From positions 248,001 to 312,000 of the forward strand of contig JAUIEK010000004.1 in NCBI GenBank assembly GCA_030428865.1: a stretch of DNA of 64,000 nucleotides, read 5' to 3'. Each line of letters opens with the position of its first letter. The first letter of the stretch is position 1. A program made the translations under genes and the position numbers. Shown one piece after another: positions 55,255 through 62,523 of the stretch. Below the pieces are notes generated by a model. That model was not told where the DNA came from and made no database searches. It saw nothing but the letters and a program-made list of their open reading frames with translations. The DNA is from Bacteroidia bacterium. GTDB taxonomy: Bacteria > Bacteroidota > Bacteroidia > Flavobacteriales > Flavobacteriaceae.

Positions 55255-56184
55255 GTGGCTTTCGTAACTAATTTTACATTTGAAAAGTTAGTAGGGAGAA
55301 TTAGGCTAGATGACTTAAAGGAAAGGTGGACTAAAGATGCTTTTGAGGATAAAGTCTATGACAAGTTTAATCTGTTTTACTGGTTCAATAATCTTGAAAG
55401 GAATAGGTTATATATCTACAGGTATCTATTAGAGTCTAAAGGTTCTTTACCTGCATTTAATATTGTTGAGGAAGAACCAGATAATGGAATATATGTGTTT
55501 ATGGTGGGAGGTAAATTAAAGTATCATCTATATCCTAATTGTAACTCATTCAAAGACACTTATTTTTATTATAAGATACCTCCAGAAATACGTGATGAAA
55601 AACAAGAGCTTAAAAGCGTATTTAGGGGCTGGTTTAAAACTAGAAAGTTCAGAGAACTATTTGAGTGTGGAAAGATTAATGACAATGATATTCTAAAACT
55701 TTATAATGAGGTTTTTGCAAAGACACATTCTTTAAAGGAAATTATTGATTTTGAGTTTATTGAAGAAAGTGGTAGCTCAGGAATAGAATACACACAGTAC
55801 AATTTTAACTTGAAAACTTTCAATGAAAAGCTAGTTCAATTAAGTGAAGTGAGGTCTAATTTGTGTAATAACAGTAAATCAATGTTTTCCATTTCTAGGC
55901 TAGACTATTTAAGGGACAAGCCAGAAAATGAGGTATACACAGTTTTTAAAGAGGCAGCCAAAAATACAGATGCTTTTACTGAGGAATTTATAGATAATTA
56001 TGGAATTGATAGGCTCAGAGTATTTTGGATTGAACATTACTATATTAAAAGTAAAGCAGAAAAATTACTCAAGGAATATTTTAAATGGACTTATAACTTT
56101 GATGAAATTTCATTTGAAGAAATTAACCTAGAAAATCTTGGTCTAGAATGTTGTAAAATTTGTGAAAGCAGACAGCCTTTCTAA
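55255..56184 (+). CDS. Hypothetical element protein
   Basis: A 309-residue protein with a GTG start (an ATG seven bases upstream is out of frame and closes quickly). Soluble, aromatic-rich, ending in CCKICESRQPF, which contains a CxxC-like pair. No family recognised. It overlaps the convergent XRE gene by four bases. Typical accessory gene; function unknown. Confidence 0.7.
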   Translation: MAFVTNFTFEKLVGRIRLDDLKERWTKDAFEDKVYDKFNLFYWFNNLERNRLYIYRYLLESKGSLPAFNIVEEEPDNGIYVFMVGGKLKYHLYPNCNSFKDTYFYYKIPPEIRDEKQELKSVFRGWFKTRKFRELFECGKINDNDILKLYNEVFAKTHSLKEIIDFEFIEESGSSGIEYTQYNFNLKTFNEKLVQLSEVRSNLCNNSKSMFSISRLDYLRDKPENEVYTVFKEAAKNTDAFTEEFIDNYGIDRLRVFWIEHYYIKSKAEKLLKEYFKWTYNFDEISFEEINLENLGLECCKICESRQPF

Positions 56185-56417
56185 GCTTCTAATAAATCTA
56201 CATCCACAAGCTCTTTCATTGGGACCTCAAGTGCTGAACTTAATCTGTAAAGAGTAAATAAGGTCAAATTACTTCTGCCTGCTTCAAGTCTTGAAATATT
56301 ATTTGGGTCTGTAGAAATATCCATTCTGGAAACTAATTCTACTTGAGTCAGACCTTTTGAAATTCTAATCTCTCTAATTTTTTGCCCTACTTTTTGAAGT
56401 ACTTCCTGTCTATTCAA
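56181..56417 (-). CDS. XRE-family repressor
   Basis: A 78-residue Cro/CI-type protein: IRISKGLTQVELVSRMD and NISRLEAGRSNLT form the helix-turn-helix (about 18-48). The start is TTG. It is divergent from a three-gene operon, and the shared 86 bp region has half-sites GATAGGT placed over a good promoter, so it probably represses that operon and itself. Confidence 0.85.
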   Translation of the reverse strand: MNRQEVLQKVGQKIREIRISKGLTQVELVSRMDISTDPNNISRLEAGRSNLTLFTLYRLSSALEVPMKELVDVDLLEA

Positions 56418-56489
56418 AACCTATCCTGTTTGATAGGTTAAATAAATCTCTTAAATTTGTTTTAACATATATCGTAAATGATAGGTTTT
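56418..56489 (+). promoter_or_regulatory. Promoter and operator of the cargo operon
   Basis: TTTG (56429-56432), a 19-base spacer and TAAATTTG (56452-56459) form a full consensus promoter. AACCTATC (56418-56425) and GATAGGTT (56432-56439) are inverted half-sites that overlap the -33; a third, GATAGGTT, lies at 56481-56488. Confidence 0.7.
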
Positions 56490-56503
56490 TTAAATTAAGT
56501 TAA

Positions 56504-57091
56504 GTGATACAAATAATTGGGATAATATTTATTGCTGTAGTTATAATAGCATTAATTCTAGAGGATAAGAAATCTTCAAAGGAGTTTTATGAAAAAAGAA
56601 TAAAAGAATTGGAGAAGAGCAATAGAGTATTAACATTAGAGGGTCAACTTAATTCTACATCAGAAGAAGAAGAATTTTGTGATGCTGGATTTACCTCTGA
56701 AAAACAATTCAATGATGCAATAGATGAGATTGAAAAAGGCATAAAATACAGTCCTTTAGAGCGTATTTATTATGAAACTCAATTACCAGACCAATTAAAA
56801 AATGAAGTAGGATTAAGGGTGAAGACAAAAGAGTATTTAAATTATCTCTCCACTAAAGGAGTTAGTGAAAAAGACATTCAATCTGCTAAAGGTATAATTG
56901 CACTTAGGGAAAATATATTATGTACACAACTAGATCTAGAGTCTTTTGTTGAGGACTATATAAATAAAAAAGGTAAGTATATCGCTGAAGAAATATATTT
57001 AGGCTTAGTTAAAATATTTGAGTTATCTGGCAGAGATATTAGTAAATCTAAAGAAGTCTATAATAAACTGTTTAGTGACTTGCTTTTTTAG
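56504..57091 (+). CDS. Hypothetical single-pass membrane protein
   Basis: A 195-residue protein with a GTG start. One N-terminal hydrophobic helix (IIGIIFIAVVIIALIL, residues 4-19) is followed by a charged helical region and a soluble domain facing the cytoplasm or periplasm. No family recognised. First gene of a three-gene cargo operon under an XRE-type operator. Confidence 0.7.
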   Translation: MIQIIGIIFIAVVIIALILEDKKSSKEFYEKRIKELEKSNRVLTLEGQLNSTSEEEEFCDAGFTSEKQFNDAIDEIEKGIKYSPLERIYYETQLPDQLKNEVGLRVKTKEYLNYLSTKGVSEKDIQSAKGIIALRENILCTQLDLESFVEDYINKKGKYIAEEIYLGLVKIFELSGRDISKSKEVYNKLFSDLLF

Positions 57092-57520
57092 ATGGACTTT
57101 ATTAGTAATATACTTTATCAAGTAGGCACTTCATTTGAAGAGAATAATATAGACTTAGAACTTCGAAAAAAACTTGACGCAGGTAAACTTTACAGTAGTT
57201 ACAGATACTCCGAAATCTATTTATTTGGAAAAGTATTTGAGTCTGTATGTTATTTATGGTATATGGATAACAAATTAACCACTATTGAGTATAGATTTCA
57301 TAATAGATTTTTAGAGCATTTTATTGAATCCATAAATGATGAATTACCACAAAACAATAAGTTGAATAAAGACCCATTTATAGAAAAGCATGAATACTAT
57401 GCTTTTCAGGAAAGTGTAGCAATCCATCTGGTTGATTTGAATACGAATTTCTTTTTACTCAGAATATCCAATACTTCAACTCTTTTGAACATTAAAAACT
57501 CAAATAATAAACAGACATGA
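57092..57520 (+). CDS. Hypothetical protein
   Basis: A 142-residue protein, ATG directly after the stop of the previous gene. Contains many aromatic residues (YRYSEIYLFGKVFESVCYLWYMD). No family recognised. It overlaps the next gene by four bases (ATGA), so the three are translated together. Confidence 0.65.
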   Translation: MDFISNILYQVGTSFEENNIDLELRKKLDAGKLYSSYRYSEIYLFGKVFESVCYLWYMDNKLTTIEYRFHNRFLEHFIESINDELPQNNKLNKDPFIEKHEYYAFQESVAIHLVDLNTNFFLLRISNTSTLLNIKNSNNKQT

Positions 57521-58110
57521 AAACAACTTTAAAATTAACCTTAGTACTATTTTTTGCCCTATTTGTGGCGTGCAATTCCAATGATGACATTATTGAAAAT
57601 TCCAATGATATATTTATTGAAGTCAATGGAGACTTAAGAACTCCAAGTAATACTTCATCAGGTACTTATAATGTGGAATTATCAAGATTCTTTTTTGATG
57701 AAACATCTAATGAACCTTTAGGTGTGCAATTTGTAATGGATATCTATGACCCAGAAAGATTATATATAGGAGGTTTAGGAAATTATTCAAGCTGTGTTGA
57801 AGTTGAGCTATTTGTAGATTATTTTAGTGATGGATTCCCTGATTCATCAGCAGAAGTATCAACTATTTTCAATGCTAATTCAATACCCAAAGAAGAAAAA
57901 TCAGGGAAGTGTGAAATCTTTATAAGACTCAAAGATATAAATGACAATATTATTATTGCAGGAACTGCTATTCCAGACCAAATTACACAATATACTTTAG
58001 TCCCAGGAGTAGGAGGATATTCAAGTTTCACATTTCAAAATCTAACTTTTCAAACTAATGATAATACTGGAAATCAATTTACAGTTGGAGGGAGAATAGT
58101 AGTGGAGTAA
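57517..58110 (+). CDS. Hypothetical lipoprotein
   Basis: A 197-residue protein with a lipoprotein signal: a hydrophobic stretch then the lipobox FVAC with Cys at residue 19, followed by NSNDD. The rest is beta-rich and likely secreted to the periplasm or surface. Last gene of the cargo operon, closed by a terminator at 58133-58159. No family recognised. Confidence 0.8.
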   Translation: MKTTLKLTLVLFFALFVACNSNDDIIENSNDIFIEVNGDLRTPSNTSSGTYNVELSRFFFDETSNEPLGVQFVMDIYDPERLYIGGLGNYSSCVEVELFVDYFSDGFPDSSAEVSTIFNANSIPKEEKSGKCEIFIRLKDINDNIIIAGTAIPDQITQYTLVPGVGGYSSFTFQNLTFQTNDNTGNQFTVGGRIVVE

Positions 58111-58132
58111 AAAGATTAGAATTAATAATAGA

Positions 58133-58159
58133 AGCCATCCTTTTAAGGGTGGTTTTTTT
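58133..58159 (+). terminator. Terminator after the lipoprotein gene
   Basis: CCATCC (58135-58140) and GGGTGG (58147-58152) pair (one T-G) with loop TTTTAA and a run of seven T. Confidence 0.7.
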
Positions 58160-58172
58160 ATGCCCAATAATT

Positions 58173-58505
58173 ATGCAAATAGAAAAATTACCTTTTAAAA
58201 TTGGAATGCATTATGAAAACTGGGAATTTGATTTGGATGTGGAAGAGTTTACTCAGAGTTATGATATGTACAGATACATAAAAGGAGATATTAAAGAATT
58301 TGAAGGATACATAGTTACAGATATCTTCTTGTATTTTAATCTTGATATTTTATTTCAAGTTGAGATGTATATGGAACAAGGAAAAATTCCTTTCAGAGAA
58401 TTTCATAAAGTTGAAAATAACATATCAATACGAGGAGTAATTGAGAAGCAGACTAACTTAATTGAATTGACTTATAACAAACATAATATTTGGAGAGAAC
58501 TCTAG
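58173..58505 (+). CDS. Hypothetical protein near the right end of the element
   Basis: A 110-residue protein. I chose ATG at 58173 because the in-frame GTG at 58149 lies inside the terminator hairpin. Sequence is MQIEKLPFKIGMHYENWE, then a compact acidic domain. Not recognised; it is the last gene before the attachment site. Confidence 0.6.
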   Translation: MQIEKLPFKIGMHYENWEFDLDVEEFTQSYDMYRYIKGDIKEFEGYIVTDIFLYFNLDILFQVEMYMEQGKIPFREFHKVENNISIRGVIEKQTNLIELTYNKHNIWREL

Positions 58506-58585
58506 CAAATAGGCATGCTTTTAGGTATACATCAATTAGAATACTTCTTCAAGATACTATAAATATTAAGGTTATAATAGTAAAC

Positions 58586-58603
58586 TCGAGTCCCGTCCAG
58601 ACC
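58586..58603. repeat. Right attachment site (attR)
   Basis: TCGAGTCCCGTCCAGACC, identical to 35507-35524. It is only the 3' end of the tRNA, so it is not a second tRNA gene. Confidence 0.92.
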
Positions 58604-58611
58604 AATTAAAG

Positions 58612-58657
58612 AATCCTTAATAATCTAGATAATAGAGAGTTAAGGATTTTTTATTTT
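58612..58657 (+). terminator. Original chromosomal terminator of tRNA-Asp, now displaced
   Basis: AATCCTTAA (58612-58620) and TTAAGGATT (58640-58648) are perfectly complementary, followed by a T-rich tract. Before insertion it would have followed the tRNA directly. Confidence 0.75.
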
Positions 58658-58843
58658 TCCTAAATACTTCAAAAAAAATATATTTTTTGAGTCCTTCACC
58701 ATTGAGTCTAAATTAATGGGTCTTTAAAAATTTTTACTTTAATAATCTTTTCGTGTTGTAAAAATTTCCTGCAAAATGAGACACAAATAACTTCTTTACG
58801 TTTTAAGAGTGTTACATAATATTAATTAAAAACATGTTAAACA

Positions 58844-60259
58844 ATGAAAAACTTTATTGCTCTATTAATTTATTCACTAGCAATATTTTCTAGCACAGAA
58901 AAAAAGGAAAACTATGTAGTTATTTCAGGGAATATTAAAAGCATTAAAAATGCTCAGGTTGATCTTTATTACAAAAGAGAAGGTCTCATGAAAAAGGTTG
59001 CTCATTTTCAGATTAAAAAAGATGGTTCTTTTAAAAAAGAGCTTGATATCCCAGAAGGCGAATACGTATTTATGCTGTCTGACCCATACAAAGCGATTCC
59101 AATTTACATAACTAAGGGTAGTAAAATATCATTTAGCTATGATGAAAGTGATGTAAAAAATACCATAAAATATAAAGGAGATAATGTCGCAATCAATGCC
59201 TACTTATTTAAAAAAAGACAGATATATTGGGATTTGGAGAGTAGTCCTATACGTAGAGAGTTAAATGTTAAGGCTGATGAATTAGGGTATAAGAAATACT
59301 ATGTAGACCAAAGAGAAAAAGCGACTGCACTTTTAATGCAAACTAAAAACCTTCCAAGTTGGCTTGTAGCTAATGAGAAAGAAAGTATCTATTATTCGTA
59401 TATGAAAAGTCTTATTTCCTGTGAGTTTTTCTTCAGGTTTTATGGAAACAAAGATTTTAATCCGTCAGAAAACTTTCTAAAAGAGATAAAAGAGTTTAAT
59501 TTTAATGATGTAAATCATTTTAGTTTTTCAAAAGATTACAGAGCACTTGTGTATGATTACTACAGTGAAAAAGCAAAAAATGATGCTTACAGGCAAAAAA
59601 CAAATGAAGATCAAGAATGTATTAAGGTGTTTAGCAATATTTCTAACGAGAAAATTAAAAACACATTACTGGTTTATCTTGCTAGAGATAAATATTTTTC
59701 CTACGGTAAAAAAGAAGAATCTTTTTATAGAGATATAGTAAAAGTGATTACAGATACAGATTCAAAAAAAGCTGTTCAGGGTATTTTGAGTGAATTAACC
59801 AAAAAGAATAAAAGAATAGCCAAGGGTGCTCCTTCACCAAAATTTATAGATTATGATAATTTTTTAGGCGGTAAAACATCTTTAGATGATTTTAAAGGAA
59901 AATATGTTTACATAGATTTGTGGGCTACTTGGTGTATGCCTTGTATTAAAGAAATCCCTTCTTTAAAAGAGTTAGAAAAAGAATATAAAGACAAGAATAT
60001 TGAATTTGTAAGTATTTCTGTAGATAATAAAAATGATTATGAAAAGTGGAAGAAATTAGTTAAGCAGAAAAAATTAGGAGGAGTACAGCTATTTGCTGAT
60101 GAAAATCTGGAATCTAGTTTTACAAAAGCGTATGGAGTTGTTGGAATTCCTAGGTTTATTTTTATAGATGCGAAAGGCAACATAATAGATGCTGATGCAC
60201 CTCGACCGTCAGCGGAAAAAGAAATTAAAAATCTTTTTGACCAGTATCTTGCCAAATAA
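58844..60259 (+). CDS. TlpA-like thioredoxin-fold protein with DUF4369-type N-terminus
   Basis: A 471-residue protein. The N-terminal 20 residues are hydrophobic (signal or anchor). Residues 25-120 resemble DUF4369 (VVISGNIKSIKNAQVDLYYKR). The C-terminal domain from about 325 has WATWCMPC (about 364-371) and GVVGIPRFIF with cis-Pro. It would act on periplasmic disulfides. It is alone on its transcript and is the first gene right of the element. Confidence 0.87.
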   Translation: MKNFIALLIYSLAIFSSTEKKENYVVISGNIKSIKNAQVDLYYKREGLMKKVAHFQIKKDGSFKKELDIPEGEYVFMLSDPYKAIPIYITKGSKISFSYDESDVKNTIKYKGDNVAINAYLFKKRQIYWDLESSPIRRELNVKADELGYKKYYVDQREKATALLMQTKNLPSWLVANEKESIYYSYMKSLISCEFFFRFYGNKDFNPSENFLKEIKEFNFNDVNHFSFSKDYRALVYDYYSEKAKNDAYRQKTNEDQECIKVFSNISNEKIKNTLLVYLARDKYFSYGKKEESFYRDIVKVITDTDSKKAVQGILSELTKKNKRIAKGAPSPKFIDYDNFLGGKTSLDDFKGKYVYIDLWATWCMPCIKEIPSLKELEKEYKDKNIEFVSISVDNKNDYEKWKKLVKQKKLGGVQLFADENLESSFTKAYGVVGIPRFIFIDAKGNIIDADAPRPSAEKEIKNLFDQYLAK

Positions 60260-60288
60260 AACAGATTGTTAAGTTTTTTAAAAACTAG

Positions 60289-60318
60289 TTGGTTATTCCA
60301 TTTAAATAATTAGATTTG
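60289..60318 (+). promoter_or_regulatory. Promoter of the pheA operon
   Basis: TTG (60289-60291), a 19-base spacer and TAGATTTG (60311-60318) match the Bacteroidota consensus. The leader peptide starts 18 bases downstream. Confidence 0.75.
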
Positions 60319-60336
60319 CTACCAAGTAACAGGCAC

Positions 60337-60417
60337 ATGAAACTATACAACATTTGGCAAAGCTTTTATTTTTACTTCTACTTTATGCAGAAGCAGAGGC
60401 TTTGTGGTGTGGTATAA
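60337..60417 (+). CDS. Phe/Tyr-rich leader peptide of the pheA operon
   Basis: A 26-codon open frame, ATG at 60337 and TAA at 60415-60417. Codons 10-16 (60364-60384) read F-Y-F-Y-F-Y-F, and codon 7 is Trp. A run of seven consecutive Phe/Tyr codons right in front of a Phe/Tyr operon is the hallmark of ribosome-mediated attenuation, as in PheL of Escherichia coli. The terminator hairpin begins 26 bases after the stop codon. It has a full promoter 18 bases upstream. No known homologue is claimed; the call rests on composition and layout. Confidence 0.8.
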   Translation: MKLYNIWQSFYFYFYFMQKQRLCGVV

Positions 60418-60472
60418 TTTGTAATAAATTATCAAATCAATAAAGTCTCGAAGTTTTCGAGGCTTTTTTTTT
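60358..60472 (+). promoter_or_regulatory. Transcription attenuator of the pheA operon
   Basis: Four segments can pair in turn. Segment 1 is CAAAGC (60358-60363), just before the Phe/Tyr codons. Segment 2 is GAGGCTTTG (60396-60404), in the end of the leader frame. Segment 3 is AAAGTCTCGAA (60442-60452) and segment 4 is TTCGAGGCTT (60456-60465). 1 pairs with 2, 2 with 3 (GAGGCTTT/AAAGTCTC, one G-T), 3 with 4 (terminator). A ribosome stalled on Phe/Tyr codons masks segment 1, so 2:3 forms and the operon is read. Confidence 0.75.
60443..60472 (+). terminator. Attenuator terminator before pheA
   Basis: AAGTCTCGAA and TTCGAGGCTT form a ten-pair stem (one T-G) with a 3-base loop and an eight-T run; it lies between the leader peptide and the pheA start at 60482. 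Confidence 0.88.
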
Positions 60473-60481
60473 GCAGTAAAA

Positions 60482-61318
60482 ATGAAAACAAAAAAAGTAG
60501 CCATTCAAGGAGTAAAAGGATCCAATCATTATTTAGTTGCTAAAGATTATTTTAAGCAAGAAGAATCTGACATACAAGAATTTTTATCGTTTGATGCATT
60601 GGTAGAAAGCTTAAAAAATGAGCACAGCGATTGCGGAATTATGGCGTTAGAAAACTCCATTGCAGGTTCCATTATTCCTAATTATGCATTAATTGATGCA
60701 AATAATCTTATGATTGTAGGAGAGTATTATTTGCAAATTCATCTTCATTTAATGGCACTATCCAAACAATCACTAAAAGATATCAAAGAAGTATGTTCGC
60801 ATCCAATGGCGTTGTTACAGTGTAAAACTTTTTTTAAACAATATCCAAACATCAAATTAGTAGAAGACACAGACACAGCAGAAGTAGCAAAGCGAATAGC
60901 AGAAAATCAATTGACAGGAGTAGCGGCAATCGCGCCTAAAATTGCAGCCGAAATGTTTGGACTTAATGTATTGGCAGATGACATACAAACTATTAAAAAC
61001 AACGCAACACGTTTTGTAATTTTAGAGAGAAAAAAGAAAAATAAAACAGAGGAAGCAGAAATTGACAAAGCATCGTTAAAGTTTATGTTAGATCACAAAC
61101 GAGGAAGTTTGGCAGCAGTTTTAAATGTGCTGAGTGACTGTAAGTTAAACATGACCAAAATTCAGTCGTTACCTAAAATCGATACGCCATGGAAATATGC
61201 ATTTTTTGTAGATGTTACTTTTGATGCATATACAAATTATCAAAAAGCGTTATCTATTATACAAATTATGGCAGAAGATTGTAAAGTGTTGGGTGAATAT
61301 AAAAATGCAAGAAAATGA
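60482..61318 (+). CDS. pheA: Prephenate dehydratase
   Basis: A 278-residue stand-alone prephenate dehydratase that gives phenylpyruvate for phenylalanine. The catalytic part has ALENSIAGSI (about 57-66) and NNATRFVIL (the TRF motif, about 178-186). A C-terminal ACT domain (about 198-275) begins SLKFMLDHKRGSLAAVL and could bind phenylalanine. It lacks a fused chorismate mutase. It overlaps the aminotransferase gene by four bases. Controlled by the attenuator upstream. Confidence 0.94.
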   Translation: MKTKKVAIQGVKGSNHYLVAKDYFKQEESDIQEFLSFDALVESLKNEHSDCGIMALENSIAGSIIPNYALIDANNLMIVGEYYLQIHLHLMALSKQSLKDIKEVCSHPMALLQCKTFFKQYPNIKLVEDTDTAEVAKRIAENQLTGVAAIAPKIAAEMFGLNVLADDIQTIKNNATRFVILERKKKNKTEEAEIDKASLKFMLDHKRGSLAAVLNVLSDCKLNMTKIQSLPKIDTPWKYAFFVDVTFDAYTNYQKALSIIQIMAEDCKVLGEYKNARK

Positions 61319-62454
61319 CACCAGCAGATAGATTACAAACCATTCAAGAATATTACTTTTCGCAAAAACTTAGAGAAGTAAAAATGTTGCAGGCTCAAGG
61401 TAAACCGATTATAAATATGGGTGTAGGAAGCCCAGATTTATTACCTTCAAAACGAGTTGTTCAAGCAATTCAGCAGGCAGTTGTAGAACCCAATGCACAT
61501 CAATATCAAAGTTATATTGGATTGCCTGAATTTAGAAGTGCAATCACAGATTTTTACAATCGATTTTTTAATGTTTCATTAAATACAGAAAAAGAAATAT
61601 TACCATTGATGGGAAGCAAGGAAGGAATTCTGCATATTTCCTTAGCCTTTTTAAATTTAGGAGATAAAGTGCTGATTCCGAATCCAGGATATCCAACCTA
61701 TGCTTCTGTAACAAAACTAGTAGGCGCAACTCCGGTTTTTTATGAATTAGACGCAAAAACAAACTGGCTTCCCAATCTCGAAGAACTAGAAAAAACAGAT
61801 TTATCAAAAGTTAAAATGATGTGGATAAGCTATCCACACATGCCAACAGGTGCAAAAGCCAATAAGAAATTTTATCAAGATTTGGTGAGTTTTGCTACAC
61901 GAAATTCTATTCTGTTGATAAATGACAATCCGTATAGTTTTATTTTAAATGATACTCCAACAAGTATATTGTCTGTAAAAGGAGCTAAAGAAGTTGCTTT
62001 AGAGTTAAACTCATTAAGCAAATCATTTAATATGGCGGGTTGGAGAGTAGGAATGCTCTTAGGAAATGAACAATTTTTAAAAGAAGTATTAAAAGTAAAA
62101 ACACAACAAGATTCAGGAATGTTTTATGGTATTCAAAAAGGTGCAATAGAAGCCTTAAAAACAAATCAGTTATGGTTTGATTCGATCAATGAAATATACA
62201 AAGAGCGAAGAAAACTCATCTGGAAATTCTTGGATAAACTAGGGTGTAGTTATAAAAAAGACTCTGTTGGTATGTTTGTTTGGGCAAAGATTCCGTTAGG
62301 CATTTCGTCAGAGGAAATGACAGATAAACTACTCTATGAGAAAAGTATTTTTGTAGCTTCTGGGACTGTTTTTGGATCAAAAGGAGAAGGATACATTCGT
62401 TTGTCATTATGTGTAGAGAAAAATCAAATTAAAGAAGCAATCAGCAGATTATAA
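61315..62454 (+). CDS. PLP-dependent aminotransferase (class I/II)
   Basis: A 379-residue aminotransferase. The PLP Lys is in SLSKSFNMAGWRVG (about 237), with MGVGSPDLLP near the N-terminus and SYPHMPTGA in place of NYPNNPTG. In this operon it likely transaminates phenylpyruvate, hydroxyphenylpyruvate or prephenate; the substrate is inferred from context. Overlaps pheA by four bases (ATGA). Confidence 0.9.
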   Translation: MTPADRLQTIQEYYFSQKLREVKMLQAQGKPIINMGVGSPDLLPSKRVVQAIQQAVVEPNAHQYQSYIGLPEFRSAITDFYNRFFNVSLNTEKEILPLMGSKEGILHISLAFLNLGDKVLIPNPGYPTYASVTKLVGATPVFYELDAKTNWLPNLEELEKTDLSKVKMMWISYPHMPTGAKANKKFYQDLVSFATRNSILLINDNPYSFILNDTPTSILSVKGAKEVALELNSLSKSFNMAGWRVGMLLGNEQFLKEVLKVKTQQDSGMFYGIQKGAIEALKTNQLWFDSINEIYKERRKLIWKFLDKLGCSYKKDSVGMFVWAKIPLGISSEEMTDKLLYEKSIFVASGTVFGSKGEGYIRLSLCVEKNQIKEAISRL

Positions 62455-62523
62455 CAAAAAATATATTAGAACTTTGTAAGAAGCTCAATGAGTTAAAGTA
62501 ACAACACAAAATATTTAAATCGC

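Larger units (their letters stand above)
35525..58603. mobile_element. 23 kb integrative element in tRNA-Asp, carrying a Dnd defence locus
   Basis: The element is bounded by an 18 bp direct repeat of the tRNA 3' end, with a tyrosine recombinase gene just inside the left end. Its backbone genes (SF2 helicase, Sak4-like ATPase, DUF3871, RadC-like JAB protein) are ones I associate with Bacteroidota mobile elements. No relaxase, coupling protein, or conjugation genes are visible, so it is non-conjugative as it stands. Cargo is the Dnd/HEPN/SMC defence cluster (42123-53534) and a small regulated operon near the right end. Confidence 0.9.
58506..58843. other. Right element junction and 5' region of the next gene
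   Basis: Holds the right attachment site (58586-58603), the displaced tRNA-Asp terminator (58612-58657) and 185 bp of AT-rich sequence before the TlpA-like gene. No coding frame is evident. Confidence 0.7.

Noticed and set aside
58586..58620. A possible second tRNA-Asp gene.
   Set aside because: Only the 3' 18 bases are present; no acceptor 5' strand, D-arm or anticodon arm precedes it. It is the right attachment site.
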